From Nannochloropsis oceanica (lineage: Eukaryota; Sar; Eustigmatophyceae; Eustigmatales; Monodopsidaceae), in contig CP038128.1 in the NCBI GenBank assembly GCA_004519485.1, positions 1,381,001 to 1,445,000 on the forward strand: a DNA stretch of 64,000 nt, given 5' to 3'. The translations under genes were made by a program, and so were the position numbers. Below the pieces are notes generated by a model. The model was not told the origin of the DNA. It searched no databases and worked only from the letters and a program-made list of their open reading frames with translations. Positions 10,552 through 22,280 of this stretch are shown in pieces (positions within the stretch are counted from its first letter, which is position 1; every line of letters starts with the position of its first letter).

Positions 10552-13500
10552 TTACAACTCCTCTTTCCCTCCCTCCCCCTTTCCCTCCTCCTTCACCACC
10601 TTCCCCTTCCTCAACCTCACCATCCCCTGCTGCTCCTTCAGCTCCTTCTCCCCCACCCACAGAGCATGAAATCCCCAAGGCACCCGTCGGGGCAACACCA
10701 CGGACGCTACCAGCCCTCCCTTCTCCCCACCCTCCCTCCCTCCCTCCACCTCCCTCGCATCGTACACCCGAAATTCGCTCACGTTCCTCGGGTAAGAATG
10801 CACAAACGTCAGCAAAAACCCGTCGTCCTCCCCGCCCTCCTCCCCTCCCTCCTTCCCGCCCTTGTCCTCCCTCGGCACAAAGATCACCTCCCCCCCGAAG
10901 GTGCCCTCCTCGTAGTTGACCTTCACCAGCCCCACCCCTCCCTCCCTCCCTCCCTCCCTCCCTCCCTCCAGGTCGATTTTCACGAAACCCTCCCCTTCTC
11001 CTGCGTGATTAAAAGCGGTGGCATACAAGTACCTCGTCCGCCTGCCCGCCCTCCGTCCATCCACCTGCGGGAACTCCCATCCCCGCGGGTCGGCAGAGGG
11101 AGGGAAGAGCCGGGTGGAGGAGAGGAGGCAGGAAGACGTCAGGTCGATCGTATATTCATAGAGGTGGGCGACTGTGGAGGGGGGGTCGGAGGGGCGGAGG
11201 GACGGAGGGAGTCGCAATCGTGATGGACCTTTATAGGGGGTGTGCATTATTCCCCTAAGACACTTCCCTCCCTCCCTCCCTCCCTCCCTCCCTCCCTTCC
11301 TTCCTTCCGTCCTTCCGTCCTTTCCCCCTTCCTCCCTTCCTCCCTTCCTTCCTACCTCTATTCTACCTCTCCCAGCACACTCACACTCTATTCCTCCCCT
11401 CCCTCGCCTTCCTCCCTCCCCTCACCTCGTGCGTCTAGCTCATCTCGGGTCCAGGCATGATGTTTCTCGGTCGCGTTAGGCTTCTCGATGGTGCCCTCAA
11501 AATCCAATTCAAAGTGCTCGTAGCTTGGATTAAAGTGAAGGAGGGAGGGAGGGAGGGAGGGAGGGAGGGAGGGAGGGAGGGAGGGAGGGAGAAAGGAAAG
11601 CCTGAGTACGTGCGTGCGATTTGTGTACTGCTATGAAACCCACTCCCTCCCTCCCTCCCTACCGGTGCGTCTCCATCTTGATGAGTCTGTGTCCATGTCG
11701 GCCTTTTTCCGACCCCTCTTCCTCCCAGGCATTGCCGAAGTGAAAGACGAAGGAGGCAGGGATGGGGGAGCCGTCGCACATCTAGGAAGAGAGGAGGGAG
11801 GGAGGGAGGGAGGGAACAGCCCGTTGAGGTTAAGGAAAGGGAGGGTTGAAGGAGGGAGGGAGGGAGGGAAGGAGGGAGGGAGGGAGGGAGGGAGGGAGGG
11901 AGGGAGGGAGGGAGGGAGGGGGGAGGGGGGGTATAAGGAGAGAGGGCACGGGCCTCGTACTTTGTCGATCCACACGGCCTCCTCGGGCGTGGAGGCGTCG
12001 AGGGGGAGGACGGCCAGGCGGGTGGGTTTGAGAGGATCGAAACGGAAGAGGGAAGCGGAACGAGGGTGGGTGATGAGGTCCTAAGGGATGGAGAGAGGGA
12101 AGGAGGGACGGAGGGACATGCATTCATAAGGATACTGTTGCGTCAAATGGGGATTGGGATGGGAACATGCACCTCCCTCCCTCCCTCCCGCCCTCTCTCC
12201 CTCCCTCCCCCTCCCCCCGGTCTTCCCTCCCTCCCTCCCCCTCCCCCCGGTCTTCCCTCCCTCCCTCCCTCCCTCCCTCCCTCCCTCCCTCCCGCCCTCC
12301 CGCCCTCCCTCCCTCCCTCCCGCCCTCCATCCCTCCCTCCCTCCCTCCCTCCCTCCCCCTCCCCCCGGTCTTTTCTCCCTCCCTTCCTCCCGCCCTACCT
12401 CCGGCGCCACGTACAACGCCCCCTCCAAAAAGACGGCGTGGCGATGCGTAACGGCAAAGTCGTGCGTCATGCAGGGCTTGCTGAATCCCACGGGAATGAC
12501 CGCCTCCTCCGTGCCTAGTGAGGGGGGAATGAGCAGGCATCAGAAATAAAAAAGGAAGGAAGGGAGGGAGGGAGGGAGGGAGGGGCTTACCTGTGGCGTC
12601 CATGCGGTAGAAGGAGAGGAAGGGTGGCGAGGCCAGGTCATAGCCGAAGGCATAGAGCTTCTTGCTCTCCGGGTCGATCTTCAGGGAGTGGGGGGAGGAG
12701 GGGGGATAGGAAGAAGAGGTGATGATACATTTAACGTCTCTATAACCCCACCTTCCCTCCCTCCCTCCCTCCCTCCCTCCCTCCCTCCCTCCCTCCCTCC
12801 CTCCCTACCTACCTACCTACCTACCTTGGGGTGGGCAGTGAACCACTTCCCTCTTTCTCCCGCTTTGTGGACCCGCCCCTGCGTGCGTATCTTCCCCTCA
12901 GGAGACACGTGGAGGAGGTGCGGCTGGTCTCCTTCGTGGAGGGCGAAAAGCTGGTGATGGTGCCAGAGGAGGGCTGTGTTGGCGGTGTACATGCCCTGGA
13001 AGGAGAGAGGAAGGGAGGGAGGGAGGGGGATGGGTGGGGAGGGGGGGAGAAGGGGAGGGAGGGAGAGATGAGGGTGGTGAGGGAGGCAAGTGAGGGAGGG
13101 ATAGAGGGGGCGAGACATTGAATCCGAATAGCAGTTCACTCCTCCTTCCGTTAATCCTTCCTTCCTTCCCTCCCTCCCTCCCTCCTTCCTTCCCTTCCTC
13201 CCTCCCTCCCTCCTTACATCGCTGGCGTCGATGATCCCCACAAGTTTCCGAATGCTTTCAACGGCCGTGAGTATTAATGCACCGATGCCTCTCAGGTCCC
13301 CGAACTTATTTGCCAGCGCCCGCCCGGCAGCCCGCTCTTGCTGGAAGGAGGGAGGGAGGGAGGGAGGGAGGGAGGGAGGGAGGGAGGGAGGGAGGGAGGG
13401 AGGGAGGGAGGGAGGGAGGGAGGGCCATGTCAAAGCCTGGCAGGGAAGGAGGGAGGGAAGAAGGGAGGGAGGGAAGGAGGGAGGGAAGAAGGGAGGGAGG

Positions 13501-14703
13501 GAGGGAGGGAGGGAGGGAGGGAGGGAGGGAGGGAGGGAGGGAGGGAGGGAGGGAGGGAGGGAGGGAGGGAGGGAGGGAGGGAGGGAGGGAGGGAGGCAGG
13601 GAGGGAGGGCTATGTCAAAGCCTGGCAGTTCTTGTCGTCCCTTGGACCCATCATCTGCCACGCTTTCCCTCCCTCTTTCCATATACACACACTGTAGGGC
13701 GCATCACATCGATGTAGATACATATAGATAGATAGATGGATGTATAAATATGTATAAATTAAAATATATTAGAATATATATTAGATATTAGATATAGATA
13801 TATAGATATAGAGATATAGAGATGTATATATACATATACATACATACATATATATATATACACGTGTACATACATGAACACATTGAGAATGTGGGTAGCA
13901 CGGTGGTCGCCCTAAGCCTATCAAAAGTTGAGGACGTATTACATCACACTACCCAGGGTTGCTCTGGCACTGATATAGAGCCGCAACGACCCACGCCTCC
14001 ACACCCCCGCCCTTCGCAGGACGGAGGTGTAAGGACAGGTGTTGGGCATTGCAACGCAGTGCGTGCTCTCTGGCATGTCCATCCCTCCAAATCTTTCTAC
14101 CTCCCTCCCTCCCTCCCTCCCTCCCTCCCTCCCTTGCTTGTACCCTAACTCCCTCCAGCCTCACTCCTCACCTGATTGAGAGGAACTAATGCACCTCTAT
14201 ATATCTGTTTCTCCTTCTCTCCCTTCTACCTTGTTTCCTTCTATCTTTCCCTCCTTTTTCCTCTCCCTTTCCCGCCTCCCTCCCTCCCTCCCTCCTAACC
14301 ATGAGGATGGGCGTCTGGACGAACTGACCCGAGTAATTCGCGGTCTGCGTGGCAGCGTCCAAGCGCAAGGAGTGTATGTAACCCGAGCCGTCAAACCTGC
14401 AAAAGACGTAGAGAATGAGACGGAAATGACGACTGGGAAAGTGCGGAGGAAAGCAACATGCAACTTCTTCGGCGTTTGTTCCCCCCTCCCGCCCTCCCTC
14501 CCTTCCCCCACCCTTCCTCCATCCCTCCCTTACCAATGATAGCCCGCTGAAATATAGGCTGGGTTCGGCCCATTGCGTGCGAACAAGCCCGTCACTTCTG
14601 GAGGGAGTTTTCCGGTGGTCACGGGCAGGTTGGGCACGAACAAGTCGCCTTGCACAGGTGCGTAATTACCCCACAAAAAGCGATTATCCTCACCGCGTGG
14701 GTT
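10552..14703 (-). CDS. Carotenoid cleavage dioxygenase (RPE65/NCED family), 5' exon not found
   Basis: Non-haem iron dioxygenase that cleaves carotenoids or apocarotenoids. I rebuilt ten exons in consistent phase: 14703-14534, 14396-14300, 13340-13218, 12995-12825, 12678-12591, 12514-12399, 12080-11961, 11781-11663, 11523-11426 and 11171-10552. They encode 573 residues. Family landmarks run in order: ARNGPNP and YHWFDGSG at the N-terminus, QERAAGRALANKFGD, KWFTAHPK, CMTHDFAVT, FHFGNAWEEE and a C-terminal VPWGFHALWV. The four iron-binding histidines are expected in the HPK, HDF, FHF and GFH segments, and all are present. The first exon, with the start Met and any plastid signal, must lie between 14704 and about 15500 but could not be placed. 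In-frame GGGA arrays insert Gly/Arg/Glu runs in the last exon. The 960-base intron 2 holds one of the largest arrays in the window. The exact substrate cannot be read from sequence. Confidence 0.88.
11243..11600. repeat. CCCT then GGGA arrays in dioxygenase introns
   Basis: On the plus strand a CCCT-rich run (about 11262-11350) lies in the intron before the last dioxygenase exon. A nearly pure GGGA run (about 11538-11592) lies in the intron on the other side of exon 11523-11426. Confidence 0.85.
11846..11932. repeat. GGGA array
   Basis: Near-continuous GGGA repeats on the plus strand (CCCT on the sense strand of the dioxygenase gene), inside the intron between exons 12080-11961 and 11781-11663. 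It sits on the acceptor side. Confidence 0.85.
12169..12395. repeat. CCCT/CCCG array with a short higher-order unit
   Basis: CCCT repeats broken by a recurring unit containing ctccccccggtctt, seen at about 12211-12224, 12241-12254 and 12359-12372. The array therefore has a higher-order period and grew by duplicating larger blocks. It lies in the intron after the exon ending at 12399, next to its donor. Confidence 0.8.
13344..13613. repeat. Large GGGA array in dioxygenase intron 2, bracketed by a duplicated unit
   Basis: Two GGGA blocks (about 13344-13424 and 13440-13608 on the plus strand) sit immediately outside the acceptor of exon 13340-13218. The unit atgtcaaagcctggcag occurs after each block (about 13426-13442 and 13611-13627), so block plus unit was duplicated. 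Confidence 0.9.
13716..13868. repeat. AT-rich simple-sequence stretch
   Basis: TA, TAGA and TACA repeats within intron 2 of the dioxygenase gene, next to the array described at 13344-13613. Confidence 0.8.
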
Positions 14704-15531
14704 CTACACACAAAAGAGGGGTTTAAAAGGGGTGCGACAATGTATATGAATGCGAAATACGAACATGTATTTCCCCCCCTTTCCCTTTCCAGCTCCCTTC
14801 CCTTTTCTCAGCCCTCACACACATTGCTTTTCCTCCTCTACCTCCTCCCACTCTTTCCCCGCTTCAAAAAATGTACCAACTCTGACCCTTGCATCCAAAA
14901 GACACCTGATTCCGTCAGGGCCAAGAGAGTCCCGAGACCATCCCGCACCAGGCGCCATATACTCCCCATCTTTTTGCCTGTACTGGATGCGTTGAGGTGG
15001 AATGGAGGAGGACGAGGGTGAGGGAATGAGGGGGGACCTCCTACCCGGACGGATGATGCTTGCTTGCTTGCTTGCTTGCACAAGTTGACACGCCCATTAC
15101 ACTTGAAAACCAATGCAGCACCACGCGCCTCTGCTCCTCATCATCGGGTAGTAATAATGCCACGTCATGCACGCGGTCCAAGCTCTTTTCAGCATGTCAA
15201 AATCAGCGACTCGCATCATCTCGCACACCGTTCTGAACGAAGAAGCGGGGGGTGTCCTTCAGGGGACCAAAGCCCGTCCACCCACACTCACTTACCACAC
15301 CCTCACACTCAATAGGGATAAGTGATACCATCGATTATCCTGTGCATGCTAGAGCCCCGCTCAATCGTCTTTGACCTATTTTCCAACGGCCTCCGTTAGG
15401 CCGGCACTGCCAAACAAGGAACATAACCAACCCCTCATATACACATTCACACATGTACACATACACACAAACGCACGAATGTAAGCACACTTCCCTTGCG
15501 CCACCATAACATACAGCACGCCACCACACCA
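14704..15531. promoter_or_regulatory. Divergent region between dioxygenase and tetraspan genes
   Basis: It must contain the missing first exon of the leftward dioxygenase gene and the promoter of the rightward membrane-protein gene. Frames are open on the minus strand between 14815 and 15113, but none gives a convincing start plus a phase-0 donor for the exon at 14703. A short tgcttgcttgcttgctt repeat lies at about 15058-15075. Confidence 0.4.
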
Positions 15532-17518
15532 ATGGACCAGCTAGGGGACTTGGACCATGAGAAGCTCATCACGGCGGGCTTGCTTTTGCAAGGGGTAAGG
15601 AGGGAGGGCGGAACGGAGGATGAGAATGGAAAAAAATAAGAGTCGGGGAAAGGATAGGGGAGGACATAAGATGCTAGTAGAAGACAAGGGCAACTTGGAG
15701 GTCACCGTTCATACGCCTGCCGTGGAGGCTGAGGAGTCTCTGCCGTGGGTGACCAAGCCCCGCCGTCGCCTCGATGCTTTGTCGGACCGAGAGAGGACAT
15801 TTCCCACCGTTGGATCTAAGCGCCCATGCACTCACTTTTCGGGACGTCTTTCTCCGCCGCTTGAAAACATCAAAATCAGTAACATTGTTGTTATACACAC
15901 ACAAATATATGTACAGGTCTTCGTCCTATGTTATACCATTTGCTCCTTCGTCGTCGCATCAACCGCCAGTACGTAGCCCCTGCTCTTTCGCCCCCTCCCT
16001 CTCTCCCTCCCTCCCACCGTCCCCCCTCCCTCTTTACTTGTTCTCCAAACACACGGAGGGTGCTAACATCCAAAAGAAAAAGGCTTGCGTTGCATTTCTG
16101 TGTGGGCGGGGTTGTATTCACTCTCTCTCCCTCCCTCTTTCCCTCCCTCCTCCTCAGACATGGGTTTCAATGCAGTGCTGACGGCGTTGCTTTACATTTT
16201 CTATGTGGCGGGGACGTACCATGTGCTGCAGCGATCAAAGATGCCATTGGCGGTGAGGAAGGGGAGGAACGGGGGGAGGGAGAGACGGAAGGAGGGAGGG
16301 AGGGAGGGAGGGAGGGAGGATGGAAGGGGAGCAGCCTGCAGTCATGAGCACGGATGCATCCGTTCGTCGGCTGGTTTATTTGTTTATTTACGTATTTACA
16401 TTCTTCTCTAATCCTTCACAGATTGGATTTGTGCTGGGTGTGTCGGTGATGATCACCTTCCTCTCTCTCATGACGGCCATCTTCTGGGTAGGTGCCGAGG
16501 GAGGGAGGGAGGGAAGGCGGGAGGGAGGGAGGGAGGGTTCACAGAGTCGTCAGGCTTAGAGGATGACATTTCTTCTTCCTTTTTTTTCTTATTCAAACTT
16601 CAAAATCTTTTCTCTATTCCTCTTCGTCGTAAAATTAATTTTAATCTCATTCATATTTTTAATCTTTTTTTAAACATATCTCTTCCTCTTCTACTTCCTC
16701 CCCCTCTCCTCCTCCTCCACCTCCTCCTCCATCCCTCCCTCGCCACAGGGGCAGCTGTCCAACTGCTCTCCGGGCTACTACGACGTGAAGCGATACTCTT
16801 GCACGGTAAGGGAAGAGGGAGGGGGGGAGTGAGGGAGGGAGGGAGTGAATGAGGAAGGGAGGGAAGGAGGGCAACATGGATATGGCGCCTTGGTAGTTCT
16901 TTTGACGCTCACCCTTCCTTTTCTTTTCCTTCCGCCCTCCCTCCCTCCCTCCCTCCTTTTTTCTCTTTCTTTCAACGCACAGAACCCGAGTGCGTACGGA
17001 GCCACATGCGCCTTTGCCACGCTCCTCTTCCTCATCCAGGTACACTATGGCCCCCTCCCCTTCCCTCCCTCTCTCCCTTCCTTCCTCCCTTCCTTCCCTC
17101 CTTCTCTTTTCTGCGATAAATCGCCAACGTGGGCCTCGTCCTTCTCCTTCTCTCTCTCCCTCCCTCCCTCCCTCCCCCGCAGCTGTTCTTCACGTCCGCC
17201 CTGGTGTTATGGCGAGATGAGTTCATCCAGGACGCCAGCGCCTACGACGACATCCACGGTGCGCTCCTCCCCTCCCTCCCCTCCCCTCTCCCCTTTATCC
17301 ATCTATCCACTGTCGGTTGCACCTACTCCCGCCCACCTTTTTTTCACTTCTCCCTCCCTCCCTCCCTCCCTCCCTCCCTCCCTCCCTCCCTTCCTTCCTC
17401 CCTCCCAGGTGGCGGGAGCAGTAGCAACAGTACCAGTGCAGGCGGCGGGGGCTTGCCGGGGTATGAAGGGGGGGCACAGCAAGCATCTTATAATCAGTCG
17501 ACTACCGCTGATCTATAA
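15532..17518 (+). CDS. Small four-helix membrane protein (MARVEL-like tetraspan)
   Basis: Eight exons with exact phase agreement: 15532-15594, 15917-15968, 16158-16252, 16422-16487, 16749-16805, 16983-17039, 17183-17258 and 17409-17518, giving 191 aa. Four hydrophobic segments are visible: VFVLCYTICSFVVAS (about residues 22-38), AVLTALLYIFYVAGTYHVL (43-61), IGFVLGVSVMITFLSLMTAI (71-90) and CAFATLLFLIQLFFTSALVL (120-140). A Cys-containing loop NCSPGYYDVKRYSCT lies between helices 3 and 4, and the polar tail is Gly/Ser/Gln-rich. The size, four helices and loop cysteines resemble MARVEL/synaptophysin-like membrane proteins of vesicles. That is a fold-level guess, not a family match. Intron borders alternate G-rich donor sides and CCCT-rich acceptor sides. 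Confidence 0.8.
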
Positions 17519-18318
17519 TCATCACAAGTAAGAAAAAGGGAGGGAGGGAGGGAGGGAGGGAGGGTTGTATGTAGAGGTGGGAGAGATTTTGACTTTGTGG
17601 GGGAGGAGGAGGGAAAGGGGAGGGGAGGGGGGGTGGTCGGGTTGTACACGACCAAGAGGGAGGGAGGGAGGGAGGGAGGGAAGGATGGGAGGAAGGAGAG
17701 CAGCTGCTGGTACGGCATGAGTGCGGGGCGTGAAGATTGAGAAGACTGCCTTTCTCCTTCTCCTCGTTTGGATAGTTTAATCCATCCATAGATCTGTTTC
17801 CGGTTTATGTAGCGGGAGAAGGGAATGACTTGTCCATTGGAAGCAGGAAAGGCATGGCATGATACAACCTCTCTCTTGTTCCTCGCCTTATTAATAATTA
17901 GAATCCTACTCTTTGTCTTACTATTAGAATCCTTGATTTGATTGCTGCTTTGTGGGATATGCCTTCCTCCGATTCCTCGCCCGGGTAATTTGTAAGCACT
18001 CCTTACGTCCGTCGCCGAGTGATTGACTCACTCAGCGGACTCGCTTTGGAGGTGTAGGGAAACGGACTTTGAAGAAGGAAGATAAGAAGAGGGGCGTGAA
18101 GAATTGAGCGACGGTACGAGAAACACAGATATGGGCAATGCCGCCTTGCGGATTTTCTTATTTTTGTTTCGGGAGATTGCACTCTATTCACTTACCTCCA
18201 CTCTTTACTTCACTCATACATCAATTATCAAACACACATATACATACACACACCCCTACACACCTACACACAAATGTATGTCCTATATCCTCTTCTTCAG
18301 AGTGCCTCCCATTCCATC
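17519..18318. other. Convergent intergenic region
   Basis: 3' flanks of the tetraspan gene (+) and the dehydrogenase gene (-). GGGA arrays lie at 17538-17566 and 17658-17690. The rest is AT-richer unique sequence. I see no gene. Confidence 0.4.
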
Positions 18319-19754
18319 TCACTGCGTCGCATTTCCCCCTTCCCTCCCCTCTTCCACCCCTCCCTCCTCCTTGTCCTCCCCGTCTCTCTTCACTACACCA
18401 ATCTGGAGATCCCCCTTCTGTGCCGGGCTCGGTGTTATCACCCTATCCAGCAATCGGTCGTTCAATATCCAAATTCCCCAGCTTAATAAGGATGCAGGCG
18501 TGCCATTCACGTTTCCCGGCTGGTATCTCGTCTTTTATACAGGGAATGAATGAAGGAAGGCGGGAAGGGGGGGGAAAGGAGGAAGAGAGCGGGTGAGTTT
18601 TCGTGAAGGGTCACTCTCTTTGAGTGACTGCTGTATTTATACGGTAGGCGAGGCAAACGGACATCCATGAAAAGGAAGAATCGAATCAAACCCATCCCAA
18701 AATCAAAAATGGGATGGGTTGCACAACAGTTTCAGCCACTTAATGATCGACACCCATTTCGCTTGCTCCCCCTCCCTTCCCTTCCTTTCCCTCAAAATCA
18801 TACCCGGGGATACGCGCTGGTCAAGGCATGGTGGATGGCCTTCGAGCATACAACTGGGTCAGAGGCCTTAGCGACCAAATTATCCACCTTCTTGAGCGCA
18901 TACAAATGGCCGTACAGCGTCGCACATTCCTCCGGCAGCTCTTGCATCCGCTGGTCATGCTGCTCTGTGGCTTTCCCAAATATCTCGCTGTGGATATAGC
19001 CCGGTTGAATCACCGAGACTGAGACCCCTAGGTGCCCGAGCTCCATCCGCAGAGTATCACTCAGGGCTTCCAAGGCGAATTTGGTGCAGGAATAGGTAGC
19101 GCCTAAGGGACGAGTGACCGTCCCAGCCATGCTGGACACGTTTACAATCCGCCCTTGGGGCTCTTGGCGGAGGAGAGGGAGAAACGCTTTCGTTACTGCC
19201 AGAGGCCCGTGGTAATTAACTTCGAACGCATATCTGTTGTAGTCCAGCGGCAAGTACTCAACGGGATCTGCCCCACCAGTTACTCCTGCGTTATTTACGA
19301 GTCCCAGAAACGGCAAATTACCTCGGCGGGCCAGCTCTTCTTTTACAGTGCGCAAGGCAGCAGTGATTTGGGCAGCTTTGGTCACGTCGAGGATGAGTGG
19401 GTGGAGGACACCTCCTTTGCTCGTTGTGGCTGATGTTTGGCTCGTCGAATGATCTTTTTTCTCTTGTTGATGTGCAAGTAGGAGTGCCTCTCCATCTGCA
19501 GGCTTGCGCACGCCGGCAAAGACAATAAACCCTCGTTGGGCCAGGTACAAGGCTGCATGTCTTCCTATACCTGTCGAGGCACCGGTGACCACTATGCCGC
19601 CCAGCGTGACATTAGACGCCTGAGAAGGAAGGGTGGGGTAGCGCTTGCGGCTTATGAGGTAGATGACGAGTGGGAGGAGGAGGAGGACCACCAATGCGAT
19701 ACCCACGGCCAGGAGTACCCCGAAGAAGAGGGTGAGAACTAGTGGCATGGCCAT
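18319..19754 (-). CDS. Membrane-anchored short-chain dehydrogenase/reductase
   Basis: NAD(P)-dependent oxidoreductase of the classical SDR family, closest by pattern to retinol/11-beta-hydroxysteroid-type enzymes. Two exons, 19754-18804 and 18531-18319, joined in phase 0 (the join reads AYPR-TRYQPG), giving about 387 aa. An N-terminal hydrophobic anchor spans about residues 5-33. The Rossmann motif VVTGASTGIG is near residue 55, NNAG follows, the catalytic Ser is in NVSSMAG, and the YSCTK box (Tyr-x-x-x-Lys) is present. The second exon adds the short LLSWGIWILNDRLLDRVI helix usual at the end of this group, then a charged tail of uncertain reality. A read-through of the donor would stop at 18798. 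The substrate is not predictable, but a lipid, sterol or retinoid alcohol at the ER membrane is a reasonable guess. Confidence 0.9.
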
Positions 19755-20553
19755 GATTGCGTGGCTGTATTGTAAGTGTGTGGATTGAGTTGGATGCTCC
19801 GCATTGGTTCATGTGGTGCTCTCTTCGAATGGAATAGATACCAAGGGATATGTGGCCTGTTTTTGTGGTGTTAATCAAAGTGGTGCTACATTAAATTAAA
19901 GATGCTGGAGTGGGGTTGGTAGGGGAGTGGGGAGGTGAAACTTTTGAAGATGAGGAACAGCAGATGGGCCTTGCTGGCGTCGTCTGCGCGATGCTGAGTG
20001 TTTGGACACATGGAAAAAAGGAGAAGGAGAAGGAGGAGGGGGAGAAGGGGGAGGAGAGGGCTGAAGCAGCCTATGTGCGTGCATGCTATTGGTTTTGGGA
20101 TCAGCTCGGCAACTGGAGCGAGGGGGCTGGGTAAAAACAGTAACAACAGCCACGGGGGGTCAAAGTGTTCTGAAAGCAATGCCCGACCACGGCCGGAGGC
20201 AAGAAAGCGAGGAGGATGCCTTTCTTTTCGTTTCCTTTGTCTTCTTTTTTGTCTCATTTGTCTCTTTCCCTTGGTTTCTTTCCGTCGGCCCTTCTTGCAG
20301 CTACGATATCGTCCATGCATCAATCTTCTCAGCCCGCCCCTTTCGCTTAATTCACGGTCCCCACACATGCTACCAAAAAGAGCCAAAATGAGTGAATGAC
20401 GAACTCGGCCTAGATCGAAATACCACTCAAGATACGCTAGGACAAGGCAACACCAGAGACACAGGAGGAACGACATTTCTCTCCACTCAATCCGCTCCTA
20501 GCTACCTCCCTCCCACCCTCCCACTTCTCCCCTTCCTCCCCCTCCTCCACCAC
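19755..20553. other. Intergenic region between two leftward genes
   Basis: Should hold the dehydrogenase promoter and the 3' flank of the membrane-protein gene. A 196-codon minus-strand frame (19886-20476) looks compositionally random (Lys/Arg run, then Leu/Ser/Pro) and is not called. Confidence 0.35.
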
Positions 20554-21529
20554 CTAAGGGCACTGCCATTTGCGTCGATACCTGCCCTCCAGGTTTCGAA
20601 TCATCGTGCTTTCTCGCCCCTTGTACTTGCGCAAGACATCGTCCACATTCACTTCGTTGAGGCGCTCGGGACTCACCTATTCAGGAGGAAGGGAAGGAGG
20701 AAGGGAAAAAGGAAAGAAAGGCAGCATCAGTCTAACTCTTCTGCCTGAAACAAGAAGAATGAAGACCCAGTTTACGAGTTGGATTATCCTGCAAGATGAA
20801 CGCCTCTCTCATGTAAATAGGACCCTATCAACCCTCTGAACCCTCCCACCAGCCCTCCCGCTCTCCCGCCCTCCCTCCCTCCCCACCTTGCGATAGTAGT
20901 TGATCAAGCACTCTTTGACGTCCGGCTTACGATGAAAACGGGCAAACATGGGCAATGAGAAGAGATAGTCTACAGCGGTAAACAAAGCGGGGCCCATCAT
21001 GAACTGAGGGAAGGAAGGAAGGAAGCAAGGAAGAAAGGAAGGAAGGAAGGAAGCAAGGAAGGAGGGAGGGAGAGATGAGTATGAATCTACTAAACTAGCC
21101 GACCATTCCCACCCTTCTTCCCTCCCTGCACCTTTGTAAACATCCATCTAACCATCTCCAAATCCAACTCACGATTAAAAATATCAATGGCAGCCACTTA
21201 ATCCCCCCCTCCTTCTTCGCCGCCTTCTCCCCATCCTCCGCCTGAGCCTTCTTTCTTCTTGCCTTGATCGCTGCCTTGACGTTTACAGAATCCGCCCCTC
21301 CTCCTCCCCCATCACTCTTCCCGTTGCACGAGGCTCCTGTCTTCGCATTGCTCGGGTCCTTGAGTGACTTTAACGACAAGCCCTGCGACTGCAAATAGTC
21401 CAACGCGCTCATCTCATGCTCGTCAGGCTCCCCCTCGTACTCAACCTCATCGTCGCTCTCCCCTTCATCCACGACAACGTCCTCGGGCACAGGGGCTGCT
21501 TTGCGTTGACGGAGCTCCGCGTCGGCCAT
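20554..21529 (-). CDS. Unrecognised membrane protein with conserved-looking C-terminal half
   Basis: Three exons, 21529-21173, 21003-20887 and 20676-20554, all phase 0, giving 198 aa. The N-terminal half is acidic and disordered (MADAELRQRK, then a Glu/Asp-rich run), followed by a Lys/Arg patch. A hydrophobic stretch IKWLPLIFLI begins a membrane segment that continues over the first splice into FMMGPALFTAVDYLFSLPMF. The C-terminal half is dense and polar: HRKPDVKECLINYYRK, then NEVNVDDVLRKYKGRE and NLEGRYRRKW. This looks like a constrained domain rather than random sequence. I do not recognise the family. The gene is divergent from the prenyltransferase gene. The Met at 21529 gives a clean start. 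Confidence 0.72.
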
Positions 21530-22280
21530 GCTGAGTGCTGCTGTGCGGGTGGAGATGGGGTGTGGGGTGGATGGGGGAGTGAAGGATAGGTAGGGAGGTT
21601 CAAACCACGGCGGACATGGACGATCGATAGAAGTAATGCGCCGCGTGCCCTGAAGCTCGCAACGCGCCCTAAAGCTTGTCGCATTTACAGCAGGATTATT
21701 GAGGGTATTTGGGTATTTAGAGTGTGCGCACAGTTAATGTCGGGTCATCATGAGGGCTTGGGACGTCCTAGGGGAGGTCGTGGCTTCTGCCCCGGTTCTG
21801 ACCCTCAAACTATCGGCTCCCCCGCCACCGCCGTGACGCCAGGGTCTTGTACACCTACAACTGTTGAGTGTGCTGTGAGTGGTTTTGCTTGTGTGGGGCG
21901 TGATTTTGTCAAGCGGGGCCATCGCCGCATATCTCGCTTCAACTGCTGCTTCTGTTGCTCACGGCATTCCTTCCTTCGTGCCCTCGCTCCCTCAAAAGCA
22001 CCCTCTTAACACGTTCAACTTACCCTCTTCGCATCTCCATATCCGCAAACAAGCGAAACACGCGTGCGCGGGGCCATGGGTTTGAAGATGTGTTTCGAGA
22101 GCCAGTTTCGTCATTCCTCCCTGCAGCAGAAGCCTCCCCTCCCTTTGCATTGCTTGTTCCTCTCCAGCAGTGTTGAAAAGAGATTCGCCTCCCTTAAGAA
22201 CGCCCGTTCACGTTCATCATCTGCTTATGCCCTCCTTCTAACCACCCTCTGTTGCTTTCCTCCATACACAGGAACCCCAC
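21530..22280. promoter_or_regulatory. Divergent promoter region, membrane protein / prenyltransferase alpha
   Basis: Head-to-head spacing of about 750 bases. A likely acceptor (cacag) at 22271 just before the prenyltransferase Met suggests a 5' UTR intron in that gene, with its first non-coding exon somewhere in this stretch. Confidence 0.4.

Noticed and set aside
12154-12549. Pro/Ser-rich frames that look like extensin-type proteins
   Set aside because: They are the CCCT array of a dioxygenase intron read in different frames, and the flanking exons encode the dioxygenase on the other strand.
13870-14090. Unique 200-base patch inside dioxygenase intron 2, considered as a hidden exon or non-coding RNA
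   Set aside because: The flanking exons already join in phase with normal family spacing, and I see no RNA-gene signature.
14815-15113. Open minus-strand frames as the first dioxygenase exon
   Set aside because: None gives both a credible start and a donor leaving phase 0 for the exon starting at 14703.
15620-15976. 118-codon plus-strand frame as an exon of the tetraspan gene
   Set aside because: A shorter exon (15917-15968) in another frame gives a clean membrane helix and exact phases on both sides.
19886-20476. 196-codon minus-strand frame with a hydrophobic start
   Set aside because: Random-looking composition with a Lys/Arg run and no family features. It lies in the spacer between two well-supported genes.
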